Of a stretch of DNA of 64,000 bases, positions 29,310-37,540 are shown piece by piece. This stretch comes from Flavobacterium hercynium. GTDB lineage: Bacteria > Bacteroidota > Bacteroidia > Flavobacteriales > Flavobacteriaceae. Within the stretch, counting starts at the first letter, position 1, and each line of letters begins with the position of its first letter. The stretch is taken from the NCBI RefSeq assembly GCF_002217285.1, contig NZ_MUGW01000020.1, positions 62,001 to 126,000 of the forward strand, in the 5' to 3' direction. Position numbers and translations under genes: made by a program. The notes under the pieces were generated by a model. It saw only the letters and a program-made list of their open reading frames with translations, was not told where the DNA came from and searched no databases.

Positions 29310-30224
29310 ATGTTGCAATTAAATGTAAAGAACGAAACTTCAAGATTACGTGCTGTAGTTTTGGGTTCAGCCGTTCACAATGGGCCAACTCCATCTGTAG
29401 ATGAAGCCTATGATCCCAAATCGTTGGAACATATTAAAGCAGGAACTTATCCTGTAGAAAAAGATATGGTTGCTGAAATGGATGCTTTTAACGCAGTGTT
29501 TCAGAAATATAATGTAACAGTTTACCGTCCGCAAATGATTGAGAATTACAATCAGATTTTTGCAAGAGATATTGGTTTCGTTATAGATAATACTTTTATT
29601 AAATCAAATATTTTACCAGAAAGAGAACGCGAATTGGATGCAATTCAGTACGTTATCGACGATATGGATGTTCAAAAAGTAGTTCGCCCGCCAGAGGAAG
29701 TTCATATTGAAGGAGGAGATGTAATGCTGTGGAACGATCATATTTTTATAGGAACATACAAAGGAAGTGATTATAAAGATTACATTACAGCCAGAACAAA
29801 TATGGAGGGCGTTAATTTTATTAAAGAATTATTCCCTAATAAAATTGTCAAAGAATTTGATTTAGTTAAATCGAAGATCGAAGCGCGTGATAATGCTTTG
29901 CATTTAGATTGTTGTTTTCAGCCAGTTGGAGAAAATAAAGGAATCATCTATAAACGCGGATTTAGAGAGGAAGCAGATTATTTGTATCTGGTAAATCTTT
30001 TTGGAAAAGAGAATTTGTTTCATATCGAAAGAAATGAAATGTATCATATGTTTTCAAATGTGTTTTCAATTGATGAGGACGTAGTTGTTTCCGAGAAAAA
30101 CTTTACTCGTTTAAATAACTGGTTACGATCAAATGGATTTACAGTTGAAGAAATTCCTTACGCCGAAATTGCAAAACAAGAAGGGCTATTGAGATGCTCA
30201 ACTTTACCATTAATTAGAGATTAA
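29310..30224 (+). CDS. Amidinotransferase/arginine-deiminase-fold hydrolase (dimethylarginine dimethylaminohydrolase-like)
   Basis: This 304-residue cytosolic enzyme belongs to the guanidino-group-modifying superfamily, which attacks a guanidinium carbon through a catalytic cysteine. Visible landmarks are FARDIGFVIDN, the acidic substrate site EGGDVMLW, the histidine region LHLDCCFQP, and the C-terminal cysteine in LLRCSTLPLIRD. Typical members hydrolyse arginine, citrulline or methylarginines. The substrate here cannot be fixed from sequence alone. It lies upstream of a second member of the same superfamily, separated by a 75-base heptad repeat. Confidence 0.8.
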   Translation: MLQLNVKNETSRLRAVVLGSAVHNGPTPSVDEAYDPKSLEHIKAGTYPVEKDMVAEMDAFNAVFQKYNVTVYRPQMIENYNQIFARDIGFVIDNTFIKSNILPERERELDAIQYVIDDMDVQKVVRPPEEVHIEGGDVMLWNDHIFIGTYKGSDYKDYITARTNMEGVNFIKELFPNKIVKEFDLVKSKIEARDNALHLDCCFQPVGENKGIIYKRGFREEADYLYLVNLFGKENLFHIERNEMYHMFSNVFSIDEDVVVSEKNFTRLNNWLRSNGFTVEEIPYAEIAKQEGLLRCSTLPLIRD

Positions 30225-30229
30225 ACATT

Positions 30230-30285
30230 GTTTTGAATTTCAGATTTCATGTTCTAAAAACTTGAAACCTTAAAACTTAAAACAA
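30230..30285. repeat. Heptad-periodic imperfect inverted repeat between the two amidinohydrolase genes
   Basis: In steps of seven bases from 30230 the sequence reads GTTTTGA, ATTTCAG, ATTTCAT, GTTCTAA, AAACTTG, AAACCTT, AAAACTT, AAAACAA. The second half is roughly the reverse complement of the first. The design (7-base units, opposite orientation in the two arms) is the same as in the rpsL-rpsG gap, although the base content differs. Confidence 0.5.
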
Positions 30286-30299
30286 AAAAAATATAAGAA

Positions 30300-31235
30300 A
30301 TGAAACAAACTACAAATGCAATTGTAATGATTCGGCCAGTAGCTTTTAGAATGAATGAGCAAACGGCGGTTAATAATTATTATCAAAAAGTATTAGACGG
30401 ACTTTTGCCAAGTACCGTAAATGCAAAAGCGCAGCAGGAATTTGATGTTTTTGTGGAGAAACTAAGAGCTGTTGGAGTTGATGTAACCGTGATAGAAGAC
30501 ACTTTAGAAACAGATACACCAGATAGTATTTTTCCAAACAACTGGGTTTCCTTTCATGAAAGTGGAGATGTTGCATTATATCCAATGTTTGCCGAAAATC
30601 GCCGCCAAGAACGCAGAGAAGATATTTTGGATACACTTGAGGAAAAAGGATTCGAAATTTCGAACATTATGGACTATACTTCTGCCGAAGAAGATGGCTA
30701 TTTTCTTGAAGGAACAGGAAGCTTACTATTAGACAGAGCAAATGGAAAAGCGTATTGTGCTTTATCACCTCGCGCAGATGAGGAATTGTTTATTGAATTC
30801 TGTGAAGATTTTGATTACGCTCCAGTTATTTTCGAAGCATTTCAAACAGTTGACGGAGAACGTAAGCTTATTTATCACACCAATGTAATGATGTGTTTAG
30901 GTGAAACATTTGCTGTGATTTGCGCAGATTGTATAGATGATAAAAAAGAACGTAAAATGGTTCTTGAAAATCTTAAAGCCGATAAAAAAGAAGTTATCTT
31001 AATTACAGAAGCACAAGTAAACAACTTTGCAGGAAATATGTTAGAAGTGCGCGGTAAAGACGATAAAAAATATCTTGTAATGAGCGCGTCAGCACATCAG
31101 AGTTTGACAGCTAAGCAAATTGAACAATTAGAAAAACACGCTGAAATTTTAAGTTCCAGCTTAGATACAATTGAAGCTTGTGGAGGTGGAAGCGCAAGAT
31201 GCATGATGGCAGAAGTCTTCTTGCCTAGAAATTAA
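30300..31235 (+). CDS. ctlX: Citrulline-utilisation hydrolase CtlX-type amidinohydrolase
   Basis: This 311-residue member of the amidinotransferase fold has the order expected for CtlX: IVMIRPVAFRMNEQTAVNNY at the N-terminus, FPNNWVSFH, a glutamate/aspartate substrate site in FLEGTGSLLLDR, a histidine in YHTNVMMCLG, and the cysteine near the C-terminus in CGGGSARCMMAEVFLPRN. CtlX is known to act on citrulline in Francisella; that activity is transferred here by similarity. The upstream neighbour is of the same superfamily, so the pair may form a small arginine/citrulline module. A bidirectional terminator follows. Confidence 0.82.
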   Translation: MKQTTNAIVMIRPVAFRMNEQTAVNNYYQKVLDGLLPSTVNAKAQQEFDVFVEKLRAVGVDVTVIEDTLETDTPDSIFPNNWVSFHESGDVALYPMFAENRRQERREDILDTLEEKGFEISNIMDYTSAEEDGYFLEGTGSLLLDRANGKAYCALSPRADEELFIEFCEDFDYAPVIFEAFQTVDGERKLIYHTNVMMCLGETFAVICADCIDDKKERKMVLENLKADKKEVILITEAQVNNFAGNMLEVRGKDDKKYLVMSASAHQSLTAKQIEQLEKHAEILSSSLDTIEACGGGSARCMMAEVFLPRN

Positions 31236-31264
31236 TTTTATTTAGAAGATAAGTAGAATATAAA

Positions 31265-31296
31265 AAAGGGGATAAAACAATTGTTTTATCCCCTTT
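31265..31296. terminator. Bidirectional terminator between ctlX and the marC-family gene
   Basis: A perfect 32-base palindrome (arms AAAGGGGATAAAACAA and TTGTTTTATCCCCTTT) lies between two convergent genes, with A-rich bases on one side and T-rich on the other. It can serve both transcripts. Confidence 0.88.
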
Positions 31297-31315
31297 GCTT
31301 TCTGTAAAAGAAAAA

Positions 31316-31945
31316 CTATGTTAAGTTTCCTTTTACTATATTAACAATTGAACTTACAATGTATTGAATTCCTATTGAGATAACAATAAAACCAACAATT
31401 CTGGAGATAGCAACAATTCCTGATGCCCCTAATATTCGGGCTAAATAGTGTGCGCTTTTTAAAATCGCATAAATTGCTATCGCTATAGCTAAAATAGCCA
31501 GGCACGAAATCGCAATTTCTTTCATTTGATGATGTTCCTGATAAAAAGCAATCAACAAAGAGATAGATCCGGGACCAGCTAACATTGGAATGGCTAAAGG
31601 AGTTAGTGCAATGTCATTTCGTTGTTGCGCATCAGTTTCTACTTTTTTATTGATACCGCGTTTCTTGTTTATTTTTCCGGAAAGCAGCGAAAAGCCTGAA
31701 TTTACAATTATAATTCCACCGGCAATTCGAAGTGCATCAATGCTAATTCCAAAAAAGGTTAAGACATATTGACCAATGAAGTAGGAAACAAGTAAAATTA
31801 TAAAAACATTGATAGCGGTCCAAAGCGAAATTCGGGATCGTTCTTTTTGAGAATCATGTTGTGTAAGTCCCACAAAAATAGGAACGGTACCAATTGGGTT
31901 TAAAACTGAAAAAAGTGCGGCGAATAAATAAATAAACAGGTCCAT
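31316..31945 (-). CDS. MarC family integral membrane protein
   Basis: This 209-residue inner-membrane protein has about six hydrophobic helices and the MarC/UPF0056 signatures FSVLNPIGTVPIFVGLT near the N-terminus and LAIPMLAGPGSISLLIAFYQ after the central loop. Members have been linked to amino-acid or solute transport, but MarC itself is poorly understood, so no substrate is proposed. It is transcribed convergently with ctlX and divergently from the CoA-binding gene. Confidence 0.88.
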   Translation of the reverse strand: MDLFIYLFAALFSVLNPIGTVPIFVGLTQHDSQKERSRISLWTAINVFIILLVSYFIGQYVLTFFGISIDALRIAGGIIIVNSGFSLLSGKINKKRGINKKVETDAQQRNDIALTPLAIPMLAGPGSISLLIAFYQEHHQMKEIAISCLAILAIAIAIYAILKSAHYLARILGASGIVAISRIVGFIVISIGIQYIVSSIVNIVKGNLT

Positions 31946-32068
31946 ATAGTTTGGGTTAGAAAGTAAAAATAGTAAATTTTATTATTTCAAAATGAATTCA
32001 TAATCGATATTGTTTTTATAAGTCATAATTCTGTATTAATATCATAAAATAAGCTCATTCTTTTTGAT

Positions 32069-32076
32069 TACTTTTG
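32069..32076 (+). promoter_or_regulatory. -7 element upstream of the CoA-binding protein gene
   Basis: TACTTTTG matches TAnnTTTG and lies 17 bases before the ATG at 32094, so the leader would be only about 13 bases. No clear TTG box is seen upstream. Confidence 0.45.
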
Positions 32077-32093
32077 TACTATATTTAAAAAGG

Positions 32094-32459
32094 ATGAAAA
32101 ACAAAAAAACATTAGTTCTAGGAGCTACTACGAAGCCAGACAGATATGCTTTTAAAGCAATAAACATGCTGGTTCAAAAAGGACATACAGTTTTAGCAAT
32201 CGGTCAAAATACAGGAGATGTTGCCGGAGTGAAAATTCAGACCAAAGCTGTACCGGTAAAAAATATAGATACCGTTACATTATATTTAAATCCGGCTCGT
32301 CAGCGCGATTACTACAATTATATAATCGAGGCACAGCCAAAACGTGTCATCTTTAATCCGGGTACAGAAAATCCTGAGTTGTATCAATTATTAGACTTAA
32401 ATAATATTAAAGCAGAAGTTGCTTGTACTTTAGTTTTATTAGCGACTAATCAATATTAA
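32094..32459 (+). CDS. CoA-binding Rossmann-fold protein (YccU type)
   Basis: This 121-residue single-domain protein has the CoA-binding pattern: a beta strand and Gly-rich turn (KKTLVLGATTKPDRYAFKAI), then NMLVQKGHTVLAIGQN and the terminal half with VIFNPGTENPELYQLLDLNN. It resembles the N-terminal CoA-binding domain of succinyl-CoA synthetase. The function of such stand-alone domains is not known. I use the ATG at 32094; the frame is open ten codons further upstream, across the -7 element. A long imperfect palindrome follows. Confidence 0.85.
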   Translation: MKNKKTLVLGATTKPDRYAFKAINMLVQKGHTVLAIGQNTGDVAGVKIQTKAVPVKNIDTVTLYLNPARQRDYYNYIIEAQPKRVIFNPGTENPELYQLLDLNNIKAEVACTLVLLATNQY

Positions 32460-32466
32460 TTTTTTT

Positions 32467-32547
32467 AGGAGCTAATCCCGCTATACGTTCCAATCTTTTT
32501 GTTTTTGAAAATAAAAACAAAAAGGATTTCCACTTCTATCGGGGCTA
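32467..32547. repeat. Long imperfect palindrome between the CoA-binding gene and recR
   Basis: The core is a stem of TCTTTTTGTTTTT (32494-32506) with AAAAACAAAAAGG (32513-32525) around a 6-base loop. Outside it, TAATCCCGCTAT (32473-32484) and CTATCGGGGCTA (32536-32547) are near-complementary ends, so the element can fold from end to end. It resembles scattered intergenic repeats I associate with Flavobacterium genomes. It may act as a terminator for the upstream gene. Confidence 0.6.
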
Positions 32548-32569
32548 AAAAAGAACCATTAAAAAATAT

Positions 32570-32577
32570 TACTTTTG
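32570..32577 (+). promoter_or_regulatory. -7 element of recR
   Basis: TACTTTTG matches TAnnTTTG and ends five bases before the recR ATG, so the predicted transcript begins at the start codon or next to it. No TTG box is visible at the usual distance. Confidence 0.5.
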
Positions 32578-32582
32578 TCTAC

Positions 32583-33203
32583 ATGGAATTTTCATCAAAA
32601 TTAATAGAAAAAGCTGTTGCTGAAATGTCTCAATTACCCGGGATTGGTAAGCGTACGGCTTTACGTTTGGTTTTGCATTTGCTTAAGCAGCCTAAAGAAC
32701 AAACCGGTTTTTTATCTCAGGCATTATTGAATATGCGGGAGGATATTAAATTCTGCGAAAGCTGTCATAATATTTCAGATACCAAAGTTTGCGAGATCTG
32801 TGCTAATACAGTAAGAAATCATCAATTGATTTGTGTGGTAGAAGATATTCGGGATGTTATGGCTATTGAAAACACAGGTCAGTACAAAGGAATTTACCAT
32901 GTTCTGGGAGGTAAAATTTCTCCAATTGAAGGCGTTGGTCCAAGTCAGTTAAATATTTCAACTTTAGTTGAAAAAGTAAAAGCAGGAAAGGTTGTTGAGA
33001 TTATTTTTGCTTTAAGTTCAACAATGGAAGGAGATACGACTAATTTCTATATTTACAAACAAATAGCCGAATCTGAAATTGTTATTTCTACTATTGCCAG
33101 AGGAATATCTGTTGGAGATGAGCTAGAATATGCAGATGAAGTAACACTGGGTAGAAGTATTTTGCATCGTATTCCGTTTGAAAAAACTTTCAAAAACAAC
33201 TAA
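32583..33203 (+). CDS. recR: Recombination protein RecR
   Basis: This 206-residue protein works with RecF and RecO to load RecA onto gapped DNA. It has the helix-hairpin-helix [13 protein letters not shown], the four-cysteine zinc finger [16 protein letters not shown], a Toprim domain ([20 protein letters not shown]) and a C-terminal Walker-B-like region ending in [14 protein letters not shown] choose the ATG whose product begins [12 protein letters not shown]. An open frame 28 codons longer crosses the upstream palindrome and is not conserved in character. Confidence 0.95.
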   Translation: MEFSSKLIEKAVAEMSQLPGIGKRTALRLVLHLLKQPKEQTGFLSQALLNMREDIKFCESCHNISDTKVCEICANTVRNHQLICVVEDIRDVMAIENTGQYKGIYHVLGGKISPIEGVGPSQLNISTLVEKVKAGKVVEIIFALSSTMEGDTTNFYIYKQIAESEIVISTIARGISVGDELEYADEVTLGRSILHRIPFEKTFKNN

Positions 33204-33249
33204 ATACACTCAAATAAAAGTTAGATTTCTTAAAATTTAAAGTTAATCC

Positions 33250-33257
33250 TATATTTG
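33250..33257 (+). promoter_or_regulatory. -7 element of the first polysaccharide unit
   Basis: TATATTTG matches TAnnTTTG and lies 17 bases before the wza-like ATG at 33275. The -33 region lacks a clear TTG. Confidence 0.5.
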
Positions 33258-33274
33258 CTCATAAAATTTGAATA

Positions 33275-34060
33275 ATGACAAAAAACAGTTTTTTTATATT
33301 ATTGCTAATTGGTACTTTTTTTACGTCTTGTATTCCAGTAAAGGATTTGGTGTATTTACAGGATAAAAATGCATCTGGAGAGCAAAATACAGTTGCAGCA
33401 GTAGAATCTAAGCCTTACAGATTACAGGTCAATGATGTTTTGAGCGTCAACATAAAGGCAATTGATCCTAAATTAGTATCTATTTTTAATACAACAGAGG
33501 GTTCTCAGGGGAAATCAGAATCAGAATTGTATTTTACCGGTTTCACTGTAGACGATCATGGAAATATAAGAATGCCAATTTTAGGAGAAATAAACGTTAT
33601 TGGTTATACACTTGAAGAAGTTCGAATTTTAATTGAAAAAAAACTACTTGCCGAATATTTTAATAGCGAAGCAAATATTTTTCTTACTGTAAGACTGGCT
33701 GGTTTTAGATACACTATAAATGGTGAAGTTGGTACTACAGGAACTAAAACATTGTTTCAGGAGCACGTAAATATTATGGAAGCTATTGCAAATGCGGGTG
33801 ATATTACGGTAACCGGAAATAGAAAAGAAGTTACCATAATTCGTCAAACACCAACAGGCATGCAAATGCACGATATTGATTTAACAGATGTTAACGTAAT
33901 GAAATCTCCATATTTCTATTTACAGCCTAATGATTACATCTATATAAAGCCACTTAAGCAAAAAACATGGGGTACAGGAAAAACAGGTATAGAATCGATT
34001 ACTACAATTATAACTGTTTTGTCATTAGCTACAACGGTCTTTTTACTGCTTAGAAACTAA
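33275..34060 (+). CDS. Wza-like polysaccharide export outer-membrane lipoprotein
   Basis: This 261-residue protein is the outer-membrane exit pore of the first export system. The signal peptide ends in the lipobox FFTSC with Cys19. A polysaccharide-export domain (about 45-140; YRLQVNDVLSVNIKAIDPKL) and one SLBB domain (about 147-235; YTINGEVGTTGTKTLFQEHV) follow. The C-terminus is a hydrophobic helix (SITTIITVLSLATTVFLLLR), as in Wza-type proteins. The gene lies 15 bases before the wzc-like kinase gene. A second, larger Wza-like protein is encoded at 43221. Confidence 0.92.
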   Translation: MTKNSFFILLLIGTFFTSCIPVKDLVYLQDKNASGEQNTVAAVESKPYRLQVNDVLSVNIKAIDPKLVSIFNTTEGSQGKSESELYFTGFTVDDHGNIRMPILGEINVIGYTLEEVRILIEKKLLAEYFNSEANIFLTVRLAGFRYTINGEVGTTGTKTLFQEHVNIMEAIANAGDITVTGNRKEVTIIRQTPTGMQMHDIDLTDVNVMKSPYFYLQPNDYIYIKPLKQKTWGTGKTGIESITTIITVLSLATTVFLLLRN

Positions 34061-34075
34061 AACCAAATTCAAAAG

Positions 34076-36514
34076 ATGTTAGATATAAAGGATTTTTCGA
34101 TTTTTGAAAATCATTCAAATTTTGATTTTAAAGGGTTCTTGCTGAAAATCGCAAGCTACTGGAAATGGTTTCTTGCAAGTTTAATAATTGCATTTACAAT
34201 TGCATATCAAGTAAATATCCGAAAAGAGAAAATTTACGCAATGCAGACTTTAATCTCTATTAAAGAAGAAAGCAATCCGTTTTTTACCTCCAATACAAGT
34301 TTAGTTTTTAACTGGGGAGGAATATCGGATCAGGTAAATGGTATTTCCACCGTTTTACAATCCAGATCACACAATGAATTAGTTGTCGATAAACTACAGT
34401 TTTATATTGACTACCTTCAGCAGGGAAAATATAATTTAGTTGATTGTTATGGCGCGGTACCATTTGATTTACATATTGATAAATCGAAAGGTCAAATTGC
34501 GAGCACATTAGTTAGTATTAAATTTATAAGTGAAAATGAATATGAAATCCGAATTCCATTCGAAAACAATTCAGTTTCATTAATTACTTATGCTAATCAT
34601 ACCTATTCAGAAACAGCAGTTCAGCCTGTAGAGTTTGTGAAAAGATATAAAACCGGTGAACAGGTTTCGTTACCGTTTTTAAATTGGAAATTGGAAATAA
34701 ATGATAATCCAGGTTTTTATAAAGGCAATGAGTATTTTGTTAGATTCAATGATTTTGACGGAACCGTTTCTGGATACAGAGGTGTAAGCGTAAGTTCCGA
34801 TGATAAAGGAGGTTCTATTCTGACTTTAGGAATGCAGGGCACCAACAAAGCAAGAATGGTAGCATATTTAAATGCAACCGTAAAAATGCTGATTAAAATT
34901 CAGCTTGACGGAAAAAATCAATTTGCAACCAATACCATTAGGTTCATAGATAGTACGCTTGTTGCAATGGAATCTCAATTGAAGGAAACAAGTAATGAGT
35001 TAAAATCATTTCGAAAAGATAAAAACGTTTACGAAATAGAAGTTGGAGGAGCTAAAGTTTCAGATAAGATAATGGAGTTTGATGTTGAGAAAGATCAAAT
35101 CACAAGAAAAATAGCGTATTATAATTCATTAAAAGGATATCTTAAAAATAGTGTAGATTATTCTAGATTGCCAGCGCCATCTGTTGCCGGAATAGAAGAT
35201 CCAAATATTGTTGCTAACGTCTCTAAATTAATTGGGCTTTCGACTCAGCGTTCTGAAATGTCATACGCAGTTAAAAGTGATAAGATTTTTAAGGATTTTG
35301 ATAATCAGATAAGCGCAATAAAAGATGTCTTACTTCAAAATATAGAAAGTGCAAAGTCAGCTTTAGTTTATGATTTATCTTTGATTAATGCTAAGATTGG
35401 TCAAGCAGAAAGTACCGTTAAAAGATTACCGGAAGAGCAGCAAGAGTTGCTTAAGATTAAGCGTAAGTATGATTTAAATGATAATATTTACACTGAGTTC
35501 CTTCAAAAACGAAATGAAGCAGAGATTGTAAAAGCATCTAATCTATCAGATATTCATTTTATAGATCCAGCAAAAGATATTGGAGGCGGATTAATTGGTC
35601 CAAAGACCTCAGTGAATTATGTTTTGGCTCTGTTTTTAGGAACATTGATTCCTTTGTTATTTGTATTTGCAATTTTCTTTATCAATAATTCGATTCAAAA
35701 TACAGAAGACATTAGTAAATTGACACAAATTCCTCTTATTGGTGTAATTGGTGTTAATAAAGACAATATTAATCTTGCAGTTTTTGAAAAGCCTAAATCG
35801 GCACTTTCTGAATCCTTTAGAGCTATTCGTTCGTCGTTGCAATTCTTATATAAAAAACAACAAGTAAGCGGAGCAAAAACATTAATGATTACTTCGTCGA
35901 TAAGTGGTGAGGGAAAAACTTTTTGTTCTATAAACATTGCAACAGTTTTTGCTTTAAGCGAGAAAAAAACAGTAATTATAGGTTTAGATTTAAGAAAGCC
36001 AAGGTTAGCTGATGAATTTAGTTTTGATAACAAGTTAGGAGTTGTAAATTATTTAATAAAACAAAAAAGTTTAGACGAAATAACAAATACAACAAAGATT
36101 CCAAACCTTGATGTGATACTTTCAGGACCTATTCCTCCAAATCCTTCAGAACTTATTTTGAGTGATGCAATGGGAGAATTAATAGAGGAGTTAAAACAAA
36201 AGTATGATTATATCGTTTTAGATACTCCTCCTGTTGGTTTAGTTTCAGATTCACTGGAATTGGCTCAATATGCTGATGTTACATTATACATAGTGAGACA
36301 GAACTATACTAAAAAAGATATGATAACGTTGTTGAATAACAGAGTTAAAAGAGGAGAGCTAAATAATGCAAGTATTGTTCTGAATGGATATGAGAACAAA
36401 GCAAAATATGGTTCGGCTTATGGATATGGTTATGGAGCTTATTCGAACGGATATCATGAGGAAGAAGAAAAAAGAAGTTTTTTTAGATCTGTATTAGATA
36501 AGTTTAAAAAATAA
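34076..36514 (+). CDS. Wzc-like polysaccharide co-polymerase with tyrosine autokinase domain
   Basis: This 812-residue inner-membrane protein would control chain length and link polymerisation to export through the Wza-like pore. A Wzz domain has TM1 at about 28-47 and TM2 at about 508-533, with a long periplasmic helical part between them. The cytoplasmic BY-kinase domain has Walker A (SSISGEGKTFCSINIA), Walker A' (IIGLDLRKPRLADEF) and Walker B (YIVLDTPPVGLVSDS). The tail is rich in tyrosine (YGSAYGYGYGAYSNGYHEEE), the usual autophosphorylation cluster. No cognate tyrosine phosphatase gene is in the window. Confidence 0.94.
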   Translation: MLDIKDFSIFENHSNFDFKGFLLKIASYWKWFLASLIIAFTIAYQVNIRKEKIYAMQTLISIKEESNPFFTSNTSLVFNWGGISDQVNGISTVLQSRSHNELVVDKLQFYIDYLQQGKYNLVDCYGAVPFDLHIDKSKGQIASTLVSIKFISENEYEIRIPFENNSVSLITYANHTYSETAVQPVEFVKRYKTGEQVSLPFLNWKLEINDNPGFYKGNEYFVRFNDFDGTVSGYRGVSVSSDDKGGSILTLGMQGTNKARMVAYLNATVKMLIKIQLDGKNQFATNTIRFIDSTLVAMESQLKETSNELKSFRKDKNVYEIEVGGAKVSDKIMEFDVEKDQITRKIAYYNSLKGYLKNSVDYSRLPAPSVAGIEDPNIVANVSKLIGLSTQRSEMSYAVKSDKIFKDFDNQISAIKDVLLQNIESAKSALVYDLSLINAKIGQAESTVKRLPEEQQELLKIKRKYDLNDNIYTEFLQKRNEAEIVKASNLSDIHFIDPAKDIGGGLIGPKTSVNYVLALFLGTLIPLLFVFAIFFINNSIQNTEDISKLTQIPLIGVIGVNKDNINLAVFEKPKSALSESFRAIRSSLQFLYKKQQVSGAKTLMITSSISGEGKTFCSINIATVFALSEKKTVIIGLDLRKPRLADEFSFDNKLGVVNYLIKQKSLDEITNTTKIPNLDVILSGPIPPNPSELILSDAMGELIEELKQKYDYIVLDTPPVGLVSDSLELAQYADVTLYIVRQNYTKKDMITLLNNRVKRGELNNASIVLNGYENKAKYGSAYGYGYGAYSNGYHEEEEKRSFFRSVLDKFKK

Positions 36515-36527
36515 TAATTTGAAGAAT

Positions 36528-37511
36528 ATGAATTTACCAACGCAACATACAATTTTAATAACAGGTGGAGCAGGTTTCATAGGTTCAAATTTATGTGAGC
36601 ATTTTTTGGGGTTAAACTATAAAGTAATCTGTCTGGATAATTTCTCAACCGGACATCGTCATAATCTAAAAGATTTTATCGCAAATGAAAATTTTAGATT
36701 GATCGAAGGTGATATTAGAAATATTGCTGATTGTAATTTAGCAGTTAATGGAGTAGATTATGTATTGCATCAGGCGGCTTTAGGATCTGTTCCAAGATCA
36801 ATAAATGATCCCATAACGACGAATGATGTAAACGTGTCGGGATTCTTGAATATGCTTGTAGCGTCGAGAGATGCAAAAGTTAAACGTTTTGTTTATGCGG
36901 CAAGTTCTTCTACTTATGGAGATTCTGAAGGGTTACCAAAAGTTGAAGATGTTATCGGAAAACCGTTGTCTCCTTATGCAATCACAAAATATGTTAATGA
37001 ATTATATGCTGAAATTTTCAGCAAAAGTTATGGATTAGAAACTGTTGGTTTGCGTTATTTTAATGTTTTTGGAAGAAAACAAGATCCAAACGGAGCCTAC
37101 GCAGCTGTTATTCCAAAGTTTGTAATGCAATTAATGAAATACGAAAGTCCGGTAATTAATGGTGATGGAAATTATTCACGTGATTTTACTTATATCGATA
37201 ATGTAATTCAGATGAATGAATTGGCAATGACGGCTCAAAATAAAGAAGCAATAAATACAGTTTATAATACAGCATTTGGAGATCGAAATACATTAAATGA
37301 TTTAGTTCGTTACCTGAAAAAATATTTAGCTGAATTTGATTCAAAAATTACTGATGTAAATGTCATTTATGGAGAAAATAGAGCAGGAGACATTCCGCAT
37401 TCTTTAGCGAGTATTGATAAGGCAAAAGCATTTTTGGGGTATGATCCACAATATTCTTTACAGGAAGGATTAAAAGAAGCTGTAAGTTGGTATTGGAATA
37501 ATTTGAAATAA
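36528..37511 (+). CDS. UDP-N-acetylglucosamine 4-epimerase-like (WbpP/TviC type SDR)
   Basis: This 327-residue NAD-dependent sugar epimerase has the Rossmann motif TGGAGFIGSNLCEHF, the serine region ASSSTYGDSEGLPKVED and the YAITK catalytic pair. The segment QAALGSVPRSINDPITTNDV matches the WbpP/TviC branch, which interconverts UDP-GlcNAc (or its uronate) and the GalNAc form. I use the ATG at 36528; a TTG nine bases earlier is possible. It follows the wzc-like gene by 13 bases. The matching UDP-HexNAc dehydrogenase lies in the next unit (39758). Confidence 0.85.
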   Translation: MNLPTQHTILITGGAGFIGSNLCEHFLGLNYKVICLDNFSTGHRHNLKDFIANENFRLIEGDIRNIADCNLAVNGVDYVLHQAALGSVPRSINDPITTNDVNVSGFLNMLVASRDAKVKRFVYAASSSTYGDSEGLPKVEDVIGKPLSPYAITKYVNELYAEIFSKSYGLETVGLRYFNVFGRKQDPNGAYAAVIPKFVMQLMKYESPVINGDGNYSRDFTYIDNVIQMNELAMTAQNKEAINTVYNTAFGDRNTLNDLVRYLKKYLAEFDSKITDVNVIYGENRAGDIPHSLASIDKAKAFLGYDPQYSLQEGLKEAVSWYWNNLK

Positions 37512-37540
37512 AAGGAAAGATTAAGATAATAGTAAATTAA

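Noticed and set aside
35695..36033. Minus-strand open frame of about 112 codons opposite the kinase domain of the wzc-like gene
   Set aside because: The plus-strand frame encodes the Walker motifs; the minus-strand product has no family features.
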